Assembly: GCF_035953295.1 (NCBI RefSeq)
Contig: NZ_CP108370.1
Coordinates: forward strand, 3,997,001-4,061,000
Origin: Streptomyces sp. NBC_01335
GTDB taxonomy: Bacteria; Actinomycetota; Actinomycetes; Streptomycetales; Streptomycetaceae
Direction of reading: 5' to 3'
Length of the DNA: 64,000 nt
The translations under genes were made by a program, and so were the position numbers. Shown piece after piece: positions 28,320 to 36,863 of this stretch. The notes below the pieces were generated by a model. That model did no database searches and was not told the DNA's origin. It saw nothing but the letters and a program-made list of their open reading frames with translations. The number at the start of each line of letters is the position of its first letter. The first letter of the stretch is position 1.

Positions 28320-29338
28320 CCACGGCGGTGCGGGCGCGGGCGGGGCGTACGGGGCCGGCCACGATGGCCCAGGCGCTGGGGCGGGCACTGCGGGACGCGA
28401 TGGCGGAGGACTCCTCGGTGCACGTGCTCGGCGAGGACGTCGGCACGCTCGGGGGTGTTTTCCGGGTCACCGACGGTCTCGCGGCGGAGTTCGGCGACGA
28501 GCGGTGCACGGACACGCCCCTCGCGGAAGCGGGGATTCTCGGCGCCGCGGTCGGGATGGCGATGTACGGCCTGCGGCCGGTGGTGGAGATGCAGTTCGAC
28601 GCGTTCGCCTATCCGGCGTTCGAGCAGCTCGTCAGCCATGTGGCCCGGATGCGGAACCGTACCGGGGGCGCCCTGCCGATGCCCCTGACCGTGCGGATTC
28701 CGTACGGCGGCGGGATCGGCGGGGTCGAGCACCACAGCGACTCCTCGGAGGCGTACTACATGGCCACCCCGGGGCTCCACGTCGTCACCCCGGCCACCGT
28801 GGAGGACGCCTACGGGCTGCTGCGGGCCTCGATCGCCTCGGACGATCCCGTGGTGTTCCTGGAGCCGAAGCGGTTGTACTGGTCGAAGTCCGACTGGTCG
28901 CCGGAGGCTCCGGCGGAGGTCGGACCCATCGGCCGGGCGGTGGTCCGCAGGCCGGGGACGAGCGCGACGCTGATCACCTACGGCCCGTCGCTGCCGGTCT
29001 GCCTGGAGGCGGCCGAGGCGGCGGTGGCTGAGGGGTGGGACCTGGAGGTCGTCGATCTGCGGTCGCTGGTGCCGTTCGACGACGGGACGGTCGCCGCGTC
29101 GGTGCGGCGGACCGGGCGCGCGGTGGTCGTCCACGAGGCCGCCGGGTTCGGCGGGCCGGGGGGCGAGATCGCCGCGCGGGTGACCGAGCGGTGCTTCCAC
29201 CATCTGGAGGCGCCGGTGCTGCGGGTCGCCGGCTTCGACATCCCGTATCCGCCGCCGATGCTGGAGCGGCACCATCTGCCGGGGGTGGACCGGGTGCTCG
29301 ACGCGGTCGCCCGGCTCCAGTGGGAGGCGACGCGCTGA
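28316..29338 (+). CDS. bkdB: Branched-chain 2-oxoacid dehydrogenase E1 beta subunit (copy 1)
   Basis: 340 aa, standard E1 beta fold: GEDVGTLGGVFRVTDGL (about 42-58), RIPYGGGIGGVEHHSDSSEAYY, EPKRLYW, and the C-terminal swivel domain (ITYGPSLPVCLEAA...LRSLVPFDDGTV). It pairs with the alpha subunit. It has ~17 extra basic N-terminal residues relative to the second copy at 46288. 4-base overlap with bkdA and 1-base overlap with bkdC. Confidence 0.94.
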   Translation: MTTAVRARAGRTGPATMAQALGRALRDAMAEDSSVHVLGEDVGTLGGVFRVTDGLAAEFGDERCTDTPLAEAGILGAAVGMAMYGLRPVVEMQFDAFAYPAFEQLVSHVARMRNRTGGALPMPLTVRIPYGGGIGGVEHHSDSSEAYYMATPGLHVVTPATVEDAYGLLRASIASDDPVVFLEPKRLYWSKSDWSPEAPAEVGPIGRAVVRRPGTSATLITYGPSLPVCLEAAEAAVAEGWDLEVVDLRSLVPFDDGTVAASVRRTGRAVVVHEAAGFGGPGGEIAARVTERCFHHLEAPVLRVAGFDIPYPPPMLERHHLPGVDRVLDAVARLQWEATR

Positions 29339-30792
29339 TGCCCACGGTGCTCGAATTCAGGTTGCCGGACCTCGGCGAGGGGCTGACCGAGGCGTTGATC
29401 GTGCGGTGGCTGGTGGAGATCGGCGAGGTCGTCGCCGTGGACCAGCCGGTGGTCGAGGTCGAGACGGCCAAGGCCCTGGTGGAGGTGCCGTGCCCGTACG
29501 GGGGCGTGGTGACCGCCCGCTTCGGCGAGGAGGGGGCGGAACTCCCGGTCGGCGCCCCGCTGATGACGGTCGCGGTCGCACCGGGCCCGGCGGGTTCCGG
29601 CTCGACGGCCTCGGCGTCGGCTCCTGCGTCGGGTTCTGCCCCGGCTCCGGCTGCCACCTCGGCCGCCTCTGCGTCGGCCTCGGCTTCGTCGGACGCTTCG
29701 GGGAACGTGCTGGTCGGGTACGGCACGGCCGCCCCGGCGGCCCGGCGGCGGCGGGTCCGTCCCGTGTCCGCGTCGTCCCCCGTCGACGCCGCTGCGTCCG
29801 TCGGGGCCGGTCCGGTCGGTCCGGTCGGGGAGGCCACCTCGGTCGTGGAGGCCGGTCCGGTCGCCTCGGCCAAGGAGGCCGGTCCGGTCGCGGTCATCTC
29901 CCCGCTCGTCCGCAGACTGGCCCGGCAGCACGGAGTGGACCTCCGGGAGCTGGCGGGATCGGGGCCGGAGGGGCTGATCCTGCGGTGCGACATCGAGGCG
30001 GTGATCGAGCGGGCGTCCGCGGTGGGCGGTGAGCCCGCCGCCGGCGCGGTGCGGGCCGCCGGTGCGGTGGAGGTCTCCGCACCCCCGAGGGACGGTGCCG
30101 TGGCCGGCGAGCGGATCGCGTTGCGCGGAGTACGGGGCGCGGTCGCCGACAAGATGGCGCGCAGCCGGACCGAGATCCCCGACGCGACCTGCTGGGTGGA
30201 CGCGGACGCGACCGAACTGATGGCGGCCCGCGCGGCGATGAACAGGACGGCGGGTCCGAAGGTCTCGGTCCTCGCTCTGTTGGCCCGGATCTGCGCGGCG
30301 GCGCTGGCGAAGTACCCCGAGCTGAACTCCACCGTGGACACCGCCGCGCGGGAGGTCGTCCGGCTGCCCTCCGTCCACCTCGGGTTCGCCGCGCAGACGG
30401 ACCGGGGGCTGGTCGTGCCGGTGGTCCGGAACGCGCACGCGCGTTCCGTGGACGCGATGGCGGCCGAACTGGCCCGGCTCACCGAGGCGGCCCGGGACGG
30501 GAAGCTGACTCCGGCGGAGCTGACGGGCGGCACCTTCACGCTGAACAACTACGGCGTGTTCGGGGTGGACGGCTCCACACCGATCATCAACCACCCCGAG
30601 GCGGCCATGCTCGGGGTCGGCCGGATCGTCCCCCGGCCTTGGGTCCACGACGGCGAACTGGCGGTGCGTCAGGTGGTTCAGCTCTCGCTCACCTTCGACC
30701 ACCGGGTCTGCGACGGCGGCACGGCGGGCGGCTTCCTGCGGTACGTCGCCGACTGCGTGGAACAACCGGCCGTCCTGCTGCGGACCCTGTAG
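29338..30792 (+). CDS. bkdC: Branched-chain 2-oxoacid dehydrogenase E2 (dihydrolipoamide acyltransferase, copy 1)
   Basis: 484 aa. The lipoyl domain is at about 3-78 with the lipoylated Lys in VETAKALVEV. A long Ala/Ser/Gly/Pro linker contains the GYGTAAPAARRRR segment. The peripheral subunit-binding domain (about 183-220) reads ISPLVRRLARQHGVDLRELAGSGPEGLI. The catalytic acyltransferase domain (about 255-480) ends with TFDHRVCDGGTAG, where His and Asp are catalytic. The ATG overlaps the bkdB stop (TGATG). E3 is not encoded here and must come from elsewhere. Confidence 0.93.
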   Translation: MPTVLEFRLPDLGEGLTEALIVRWLVEIGEVVAVDQPVVEVETAKALVEVPCPYGGVVTARFGEEGAELPVGAPLMTVAVAPGPAGSGSTASASAPASGSAPAPAATSAASASASASSDASGNVLVGYGTAAPAARRRRVRPVSASSPVDAAASVGAGPVGPVGEATSVVEAGPVASAKEAGPVAVISPLVRRLARQHGVDLRELAGSGPEGLILRCDIEAVIERASAVGGEPAAGAVRAAGAVEVSAPPRDGAVAGERIALRGVRGAVADKMARSRTEIPDATCWVDADATELMAARAAMNRTAGPKVSVLALLARICAAALAKYPELNSTVDTAAREVVRLPSVHLGFAAQTDRGLVVPVVRNAHARSVDAMAAELARLTEAARDGKLTPAELTGGTFTLNNYGVFGVDGSTPIINHPEAAMLGVGRIVPRPWVHDGELAVRQVVQLSLTFDHRVCDGGTAGGFLRYVADCVEQPAVLLRTL

Positions 30793-30891
30793 GCCAGGTC
30801 CGGCCCGGCTCGCCCGCTCGGTCTGCCTGCCCGGTGGGTTCATGCCCGGCCCGGCGGGCCCACGCCCGGGGCGGGCGCCCATACTCGTCGC

Positions 30892-31767
30892 ATGACCGCC
30901 TATGACGCCATCGTCCTCGCCGGAGGGGCCGCCCGACGGCTCGGGGGAGCCGACAAGCCCGGGATCGGCGTCGGCGGCCGGGCGCTGCTCGACCGGGTGC
31001 TCGCGGCGTGCGCCGGTGCCGCGAGCACGGTCGTGGTGGGGCCCCGCAGAACCACGGTCCGGCCGGTGGTCTGGACCCGCGAAGCACCCGTGGGAGGCGG
31101 GCCGGTGGCCGCGCTGGGCGCGGGTGTGCGGGAGACCGCCGCCCCCTGGCTCGTGGTGCTCTCGGCGGATCTGCCGTTCCTCGGGGCCTCCACTGTCGAC
31201 GCGTTGCTGGCCGCCGCCGAGGAGGGTGACCGGGAGGGTGCGCTGTGTACGGACCCCGACGGGCGGCGGCAGCCGCTGGTCGCCGTCTACCGCGCCGAAC
31301 CGCTCCGGCGCGAGCTCGCCCTGCTCGCGACCGAGCACGGCGGCCTCGCCGGACTCCCGCTGCGCCTGCTGACGGCCGAGCTCGACCTGGCCGCCGTGGC
31401 CACACCGGGACTCGCCTCCTTCGACTGCGACACTTGGGACGACATCAGGGTGGCAAGGGCGCACATCAGGGAGCATGAGGCCGTGCTGGACGAATGGATC
31501 ACCGCAGTCAAGACCGAACTGGGCCTCGAACTCGACGTCGACACCGATGTTCTGCTCGACCTGGCGCGCGACGCCGCACACGGGGTCGCGCGGCCCGCCG
31601 CCCCGCTCACCACTTTCCTCGTCGGATACGCGGCGGGTCTGGCGAGCGCGAACGCCGAACCCGGAGACGGGCCCCGGGCCGTGGCCGAGGCGGCCCGCAA
31701 GGCGACCGCCCTCGCCCTGCGTTGGGAAGCGGAATCGGGCGATGGCAAGGGAGCCGGAGCCTCGTGA
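30892..31767 (+). CDS. MobA-like molybdenum cofactor nucleotidyltransferase fused to DUF6457
   Basis: 291 aa. The N-terminal NTP-transferase domain (about 1-190) shows LAGGAARRLGGADK (residues 8-21), and LVVLSADLPFL carries the metal-binding Asp. The C-terminal ~100 residues (VLDEWITAVKTELGLELDVDTDVLLDLARDAAHGVARPAAPLTTFLVGYAAG) match the small helical DUF6457 domain. It likely adds GMP (or CMP) to molybdopterin. Start ATG at 30892, leaderless-type: CATACT, 6 bases, ATG, no ribosome-binding site. Overlaps moeA by 4 bases. Confidence 0.86.
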   Translation: MTAYDAIVLAGGAARRLGGADKPGIGVGGRALLDRVLAACAGAASTVVVGPRRTTVRPVVWTREAPVGGGPVAALGAGVRETAAPWLVVLSADLPFLGASTVDALLAAAEEGDREGALCTDPDGRRQPLVAVYRAEPLRRELALLATEHGGLAGLPLRLLTAELDLAAVATPGLASFDCDTWDDIRVARAHIREHEAVLDEWITAVKTELGLELDVDTDVLLDLARDAAHGVARPAAPLTTFLVGYAAGLASANAEPGDGPRAVAEAARKATALALRWEAESGDGKGAGAS

Positions 31768-33281
31768 CCGGCCGGGAGCCCATCCCGGCGGCGGAGGCCC
31801 CGACCGTGCGGCTCTCCGGCAGGGGAGCGCCGGGGGAATTCTTCGTGCTTCCGGAGCTGGACGACTGCCCCGTGCCCGCGCGGAAGAGCTCCTCGGCGGA
31901 GGACGAACGGGCCGTGGAACAGGCCCTGGCCCTGGCCAACCGGGTTTCTCCGCACGAGCCTTCGCCCTACGACTCCTCGCGCCACGAACCCCCGGCTCCG
32001 GTGTCTCCTGAGCCGTCCGGAAGCACAGCGGGCGGATCCGCGCAGGACGTACCCGCCCGTGGGGGCCCGCCCGTGCACCGCTCCCCCACTGCGACCTGGG
32101 AGCAGGCCCGGGCGCTGGCCGTGCGCGCCGGACGCAGGGGCACGCATCGCGCGATCCGGCTGCCGCTCGACCGCTCCCTGGGCCATGTACTGGCCGAGGG
32201 GCTCGCGGCGCTGACCGATCTGCCGTCCTTCGACACCTCGGCCATGGACGGCTGGGCCGTCACCGGACCCGGCCCCTGGCACTTCCACGGCGGCACAGGA
32301 CTGCTCGCAGGGGACGGCGGTCTGGGCCGACTGCCGGACGGCGAGGCGGTACCGATCGCCACCGGGGCCCGCATGCCCGTGGAGGCGACGGCGGTCATCC
32401 GCTCGGAGCACGCGGAGGTGGACGAGGCCAAGGGGATGCTGCACGCCCGGCGCGCGGTCGTCCCGGGCCAGGACATCCGGCCGCGCGCCCAGGAGTGCCG
32501 GACCGGCGAGCAACTGCTGGCGCCGGGAACGCTGGTGACCCCCGCGGTACTCGGCCTGGCTGCTGCCGCCGGGTACGACGCGCTCGTCGTCGTGCCGCGT
32601 CCCCGGGTGGAGGTGCTGGTGCTCGGTGACGAGCTGCTCACCTCGGGGCTCCCGCACGGCGGGCGTATCCGGGACGCGCTCGGGCCCATGCTGGGTCCGT
32701 GGCTGCGCGCTGCGGGCGCCGATGCCGCCGAGCCGCGCAGGCTGGGCGACGACCCGGAGGCGTTGCGGCGGGCGCTCACCTCCACCGACGCGGACCTGGT
32801 GCTGACGACCGGCGGTACGGCGGCCGGTCCGGTCGACCATGTGCACCCGATCCTCGCGGAGATCGGCGCCGAACTGGTGGTGGACGGAGTGGCGGTACGC
32901 CCGGGTCACCCCATGCTGCTGGCCAGACTGGCACCGGACGGCCCCTGGCTGGTCGGGCTGCCGGGCAACCCGCTCGCCGCGGTCTCCGGACTCCTCACGC
33001 TCGCCCTTCCGCTCCTCGGCGGGCTCGCGGGGCGCGTCGAGCAGGAGCCGTACCGGGCACCCGTACCGGAGGCGGTGCAGGGGCACCCGCACGACACCCG
33101 GCTCGTGCCCGTGGTGCATCGGGCCGGTCACGGAGGGACCCGGGACCACGCCGTACCGCTGCGCTACAACGGCCCCGCCATGCTGCGGGGGATTGCCACC
33201 GCCGACGGCATGGCCGTCGTGGAGCCGGGCGGAGTGCGGCCCGGTGCCGAGGTGGAGATCCTCGACCTGCCCTGGGCGTAG
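31764..33281 (+). CDS. moeA: Molybdopterin molybdotransferase MoeA with N-terminal extension
   Basis: 505 aa. MoeA core is at about 110-500: FDTSAMDGWAV, PIATGARMPVEATAVI, VLVLGDELL, LTTGGTAAGPVDHVHPIL and GLPGNPLAAVSG. MoeA inserts molybdate into adenylylated molybdopterin. The first ~100 residues are an unusual low-complexity extension (Pro/Ser/Glu). The GTG start overlaps the mobA-DUF6457 stop, so the two Moco steps are coupled. No other moa/moe genes are in the window. Confidence 0.9.
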   Translation: MTGREPIPAAEAPTVRLSGRGAPGEFFVLPELDDCPVPARKSSSAEDERAVEQALALANRVSPHEPSPYDSSRHEPPAPVSPEPSGSTAGGSAQDVPARGGPPVHRSPTATWEQARALAVRAGRRGTHRAIRLPLDRSLGHVLAEGLAALTDLPSFDTSAMDGWAVTGPGPWHFHGGTGLLAGDGGLGRLPDGEAVPIATGARMPVEATAVIRSEHAEVDEAKGMLHARRAVVPGQDIRPRAQECRTGEQLLAPGTLVTPAVLGLAAAAGYDALVVVPRPRVEVLVLGDELLTSGLPHGGRIRDALGPMLGPWLRAAGADAAEPRRLGDDPEALRRALTSTDADLVLTTGGTAAGPVDHVHPILAEIGAELVVDGVAVRPGHPMLLARLAPDGPWLVGLPGNPLAAVSGLLTLALPLLGGLAGRVEQEPYRAPVPEAVQGHPHDTRLVPVVHRAGHGGTRDHAVPLRYNGPAMLRGIATADGMAVVEPGGVRPGAEVEILDLPWA

Positions 33282-33313
33282 GGCCTTTCGTTCGGATCAG
33301 GCGGAGCTCGCGT

Positions 33314-33359
33314 GCCCCGTCCCGCGACCGTTTCACGTGAAGCGGTCGCGGGACGGGGC
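33314..33359. terminator. Very stable terminator after moeA with a parS-like core in its loop
   Basis: GCCCCGTCCCGCGACCG pairs perfectly (17 bp) with CGGTCGCGGGACGGGGC around TTTCACGTGAAG. The loop is itself palindromic (TTCACGTGAA) and reads GTTTCACGTGAAGC at 33330-33343, one base from the parS core. It separates moeA (+) from the K+ channel gene (-). Confidence 0.8.
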
Positions 33360-33396
33360 GGCCGACATCGGCGACGGCTCCGGTCCGGCGATCGGG

Positions 33397-33412
33397 TGTT
33401 TCACGTGAAACA
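33397..33412. other. parS: parS chromosome-partitioning site (perfect)
   Basis: Exact TGTTTCACGTGAAACA, about 20 kb from the first perfect site and 54 bp from the parS-like terminator loop. It sits between moeA and the K+ channel gene. Confidence 0.93.
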
Positions 33413-33447
33413 TGCGGGACGGATCACACGTACGAGCCGACTGGGCA

Positions 33448-34557
33448 TCAGCGGGACGGCCCGGAACGGCTGATGGTGATGAGGCGGTCCTCGCGCTGAA
33501 GACTGGCGAGCGCGGGGTCCGTGTAGTCGAGCAGTCTCCTGTTGCGGAGCACCGCGACGATCAGATCGGCGCAGTCGCGCGGCGGGCGGCCGATCTCCTC
33601 CTCGGTCACCGCGCGTTCCCCGAGGTCCAGTCCGCTGCCGTGGGTCATCAGGTCCTCCAGGGTCCTGGCGACCGGCGGGCTGGCCATGGAGACCCCGAGC
33701 AGACGGCCGGCCGAACTGGAGCTGGTCACCACGGTGTCCGCGCCGCTCTGTTTGAGCAGCGGAACGTTCTCGTCCTCGCGGACCGCGACGACGATGGTGG
33801 CGTGCTTGTTGAGCTGGCGGGCGGTCAGGGTGATCAGGGTGGCGGTCTCGTCGCGCTGGGGGGCGATGATCACCCGGCTGGCGGTCGGTACCTCGGCCTT
33901 GAGCAGCGTCTCGGAGCGCGTGGCGTCGCCGACCACGGCCACCAGCCCGTCGTCCCCGGCCGCGTGTGCGGCCTTCTGCTGCGGGTCCACCACGACGATC
34001 TTGTCCTTGGTGATGCCCGTGGAGAGCAACGACTCGATGGCGTGACGGCCCTTGGTGCCGTAGCCGACCACCACGACGTGGTCGCGGGTGCGGGAACGCC
34101 ACCGGTGGATGCGTACCTGCTGGCGGGTCCGCTCGGTGAGGACTTCGAGGGTGGTGCCGACCAGGATGATCAGGAAGAGCACCCGAAGGGGGGTGATGAC
34201 CAGCACGTTGATGAGGCGGGCACCGTCGCTGACCGGGGTGATGTCGCCGTAACCGGTGGTGGAGAGGGTGACGGTCGCGTAGTAGACCGCGTCGAGCAGG
34301 TCGACGCTGCTGTCGGAGGTGTCGTTGTAGCCGGAGCGGTCTGACCAGACGATCACCACCGTCACCGCCAGTACCAGCAGCGCCATCGTCAGGCGTCGGA
34401 GCACCTGTTGGAGCGGCGGCAGTGCGCCCTGCGTCGGCATGGTGATGGCGCGGCTGGCCTCGGCGTCCTCCCGCGCGTCCGAGCGCGAGCGGTGCCAGAG
34501 GGTCCGCAGGATGGAGAACCTGCCCATCCTGGCTGCTGGTTGGTTCTCGTCCTTCAA
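33448..34557 (-). CDS. Potassium channel with RCK (TrkA-N) domain
   Basis: 369 aa. Two TM segments flank a pore loop with selectivity filter TTGYGD (about residue 95). The first TM is LTMALLVLAVTVVIVWS and the second LINVLVITPLRVLFLIILVGTTLEVL. The cytoplasmic RCK domain starts at DHVVVVGYGTKGRHAIESLL (Rossmann NAD-binding), followed by a C-terminal TrkA-C-like part. Likely a nucleotide- or ligand-gated K+ channel. TTG at 34557 is chosen for its upstream AGAGGA; ATG at 34527 is the alternative. Divergent from an RCK-only paralogue. Confidence 0.85.
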   Translation of the reverse strand: MKDENQPAARMGRFSILRTLWHRSRSDAREDAEASRAITMPTQGALPPLQQVLRRLTMALLVLAVTVVIVWSDRSGYNDTSDSSVDLLDAVYYATVTLSTTGYGDITPVSDGARLINVLVITPLRVLFLIILVGTTLEVLTERTRQQVRIHRWRSRTRDHVVVVGYGTKGRHAIESLLSTGITKDKIVVVDPQQKAAHAAGDDGLVAVVGDATRSETLLKAEVPTASRVIIAPQRDETATLITLTARQLNKHATIVVAVREDENVPLLKQSGADTVVTSSSSAGRLLGVSMASPPVARTLEDLMTHGSGLDLGERAVTEEEIGRPPRDCADLIVAVLRNRRLLDYTDPALASLQREDRLITISRSGPSR

Positions 34558-34860
34558 GGCATGTCCTCTGGCGGCGGCGGGCAGGTGGTCACGTCGTGGC
34601 CCATGGTCGTGGATCGACGACGGGGACGGTGGCCGAAGTGCGTCGCACGTGCCGTGTCTCCACCAGCCGTGCACCGTCACCGGCGGAGAGAAGCGTAAGG
34701 GTTTCCGCACGGCGGTCCCGTCCCTCGTCCTTCCGTACCCTGAGAGCCGAGCCGTACCGCGCAGCCCGCCAGCCGGGGCAGCCCGCCGAACACCCGAGCG
34801 CCCGGACACCCGGGCCCGAACTTCCGAGTTCCTGAATCGCTGAATCGCTGGAGAAACAAC
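34558..34860. promoter_or_regulatory. Divergent region between K+ channel and RCK-only gene
   Basis: This 303-bp gap has no convincing gene. It holds a short direct repeat (GAATCGCTGAATCGCTG) just before GGAG and the GTG start at 34861, and TACCCT at about 34737 as a possible plus-strand -10. Confidence 0.35.
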
Positions 34861-35547
34861 GTGCGTGATCACAGTGTGGTCGTCGGTTTCGGTACGAAGG
34901 GTCGTTCGGCCGTGCAGACGCTCTGCGCGACCGGCCAGCGGAAGGACCGGATCGTCATCGTCGATCCGTCCGGCAAGGTGGTCGACGCGGTCAACGCCCA
35001 GGGGTTCACCGGGGTGCAGGGTGATGCCACGCGCAGTGAGGTGCTCCTGCGGGCCGAGGTCCAGAAGGCGCGTCAGATCATCATCGCCACCCAGCGCGAC
35101 GACACCGCCGTCCTGGTGGCGCTGACGGCGCGGCAGCTGAACCAGGGAGCGAAGATCGTCGCCGCGGTGCGCGAGGAGGAGAACGCCCCGCTGCTCCGGC
35201 AGTCCGGCGCGGACGCCGTCATCACCAGCGCCAGCGCGGCCGGCCGCCTGCTGGGCCTCTCGGCGCTCAGCCCCAGCGCGGGCACGGTGCTGGAAGACCT
35301 CATCCAGCACGGCAGCGGCCTGGATCTCATCGAGCGGCCGGTCATAAAGAGCGAGGTGGGACGGGGCGTCCGGGAGACCGACGACCTGGTGGTGAACGTG
35401 GTGCGGGGACACCGGATGCTCAGTTACGACGATCCCGCCGCGAGCCCCTTGCAGATGACGGACCGGGTGGTGGTGGTCGTGCGCGCCTCCCCGCTGCCCT
35501 CGCCGCTGATCCCGAACCGGCCGCCCCAGGGCCCGCAGCGGCTGTAG
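34861..35547 (+). CDS. Orphan RCK/TrkA-N domain protein without a channel
   Basis: 228 aa. It begins directly with the Rossmann motif HSVVVGFGTKGRSAVQTL and continues through a complete RCK domain (GADAVITSASAAGRLLGLSALSPSAGTVLEDLIQHGSGLDL), closely similar to the cytoplasmic half of the divergent channel. No TM or pore segment precedes it: in the 300 bp upstream I see no channel-like frame. It may form mixed gating rings with the neighbouring channel, or regulate another transporter. The start GTG has GGAG 7 bases upstream. Confidence 0.85.
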   Translation: MRDHSVVVGFGTKGRSAVQTLCATGQRKDRIVIVDPSGKVVDAVNAQGFTGVQGDATRSEVLLRAEVQKARQIIIATQRDDTAVLVALTARQLNQGAKIVAAVREEENAPLLRQSGADAVITSASAAGRLLGLSALSPSAGTVLEDLIQHGSGLDLIERPVIKSEVGRGVRETDDLVVNVVRGHRMLSYDDPAASPLQMTDRVVVVVRASPLPSPLIPNRPPQGPQRL

Positions 35548-35591
35548 GTGGTGTTCCGGCGGCGCAGCGGCTGCAGCGGCGGGGTACGGAG

Positions 35592-35607
35592 TAGCCTCGC
35601 GGCCATG
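35592..35607 (+). promoter_or_regulatory. Candidate leaderless promoter for the quinone oxidoreductase gene
   Basis: TAGCCT (35592-35597), 7 bases, then ATG at 35605; no ribosome-binding site. Confidence 0.45.
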
Positions 35608-36600
35608 TATGCGATCACGATCCCGGAACCCGGTGGCCCCGAGGCGCTCGTCTGGACCGAGGCGCCCGATCCCGTACCCGGCGAGGGCGAAGTCCTCGTG
35701 GAGGTGCTCTCCAGCGCGGTGAACCGCGCCGATGTCATGCAGCGCCAGGGTTTCTACGACCCGCCGCCCGGCGCCCCCGCGTACCCGGGTCTCGAATGCG
35801 CGGGGCGGATCACCGCGCTGGGCCCCGGGGTGAGCGGCTGGGCGGTGGGCGACGAGGTCTGCGCGCTCCTCGCCGGTGGTGGGTACGCGGAGAAGGTCGC
35901 GGTGCCGTCCGGGCAGCTGCTGCCGGTGCCCGCGGGACTCGACGTGGTGTCGGCGGCGGCGCTCCCCGAGGTGACGTCGACGGTCTGGTCCAACGTCTTC
36001 ATGGTGGCGCACCTGCGCCCTGGCGAGACCCTGCTGGTGCACGGCGGTTCCAGCGGCATCGGGACCATGGCGATCCAGCTGGCCAAGGCGGTCGGTGCCC
36101 GGGTCGCGGTGACCGCGGGCAGCGCGGAGAAGCTGGCGAGCTGCGCGGAACTCGGCGCGGACATCCTGATCAACTACCGCGAGCAGGACTTCGTGGAGGA
36201 GATCCGCAAGGCGACGGACGGCGCGGGCGCGGACGTCATCCTGGACATCGTCGGCGCGAAGTACCTGGCGAAGAACGTCGAGGCGCTCGCCACCAACGGG
36301 CGGCTCGCCATCATCGGTCTCCAGGGCGGCGCGAAGGCCGAACTGAACCTGGGCGCCCTGCTGACCAAGCGGGCCGCCGTCACCGCGACGTCGCTCCGGG
36401 GCCGCCCGCTCGCCGAGAAGGCCGCGATCGTCGCGGCGGTGCGTGAGCACGTCTGGCCGCTGATCGAGGCCGGAGTGGTCCGCCCGATCGTGGACCGTAC
36501 GGTGCCGATGGCCGAGGCCGCCGAGGGGCACCGGGTGATGGAGTCCAGCACCCACATCGGCAAGGTCCTGCTCCTGGCACCCGCCGCGAACCAGGCCTGA
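35605..36600 (+). CDS. NAD(P)H-quinone oxidoreductase (PIG3-type zinc-free MDR family)
   Basis: 331 aa, medium-chain dehydrogenase/reductase. N-terminal GroES-like domain (AVNRADVMQRQGFYDPPPGAPAYPGLECAG), nucleotide-binding motif VHGGSSGIGTMAIQLAKAVGARV (about 145-167), and C-terminal GKVLLL. It lacks the structural zinc Cys cluster, as expected of quinone oxidoreductases. Probable NADPH-dependent reduction of quinones or enals; substrate not determinable. The stop is contained in a 15-bp direct repeat (36589-36603 and 36608-36622). Confidence 0.9.
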   Translation: MYAITIPEPGGPEALVWTEAPDPVPGEGEVLVEVLSSAVNRADVMQRQGFYDPPPGAPAYPGLECAGRITALGPGVSGWAVGDEVCALLAGGGYAEKVAVPSGQLLPVPAGLDVVSAAALPEVTSTVWSNVFMVAHLRPGETLLVHGGSSGIGTMAIQLAKAVGARVAVTAGSAEKLASCAELGADILINYREQDFVEEIRKATDGAGADVILDIVGAKYLAKNVEALATNGRLAIIGLQGGAKAELNLGALLTKRAAVTATSLRGRPLAEKAAIVAAVREHVWPLIEAGVVRPIVDRTVPMAEAAEGHRVMESSTHIGKVLLLAPAANQA

Positions 36601-36685
36601 CCGCGCCAACCAGGCCTGACCGGACGATCCGGGGGCCCGACCGCGCGAGCGAGACCTGACCGCGGGAACGAACCCCGGACCGCAT

Positions 36686-36781
36686 GACGAGAGCCCGGCG
36701 CGACGAGAGCCCGGCGTGACGAGAGCCCGGCGTGACGAGAGCCCGGCGTGACGAGAGCCCGGCGTGACGAGAGCCCGGCCC
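36686..36781. repeat. Six tandem copies of a 16-bp unit
   Basis: Unit GACGAGAGCCCGGCGT, copies at 36686, 36702, 36718, 36734, 36750 and 36766, nearly perfect (first and last diverge at the 3' end). The last copy forms the 5' arm of the adjacent terminator. This is a non-coding gap between convergent genes. Confidence 0.95.
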
Positions 36782-36813
36782 CGCACATCTGATCGTGTGC
36801 GGGACCGGGCTCT
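36770..36813. terminator. Bidirectional terminator whose left arm is the last tandem unit
   Basis: An 18-bp stem (AGAGCCCGG-C-CCCGCACA with TGTGCGGG-A-CCGGGCTCT, one C/A mismatch) and an 8-nt loop, between the oxidoreductase (+) and bpa (-). Confidence 0.85.
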
Positions 36814-36863
36814 TCCGGGTCCGGGCTCTGCGCGCGAGCGCGCGCTGGTCTGTGAAGTCTGGT

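Noticed and set aside
36686..36781. CRISPR array
   Set aside because: Copies are adjacent with no spacers and no cas genes; it is a plain tandem repeat.
34558..36786. Extension of the K+ channel frame far upstream on the minus strand
   Set aside because: The extra sequence is antisense to the RCK and oxidoreductase genes and has no domain; the channel starts at 34557 or 34527.
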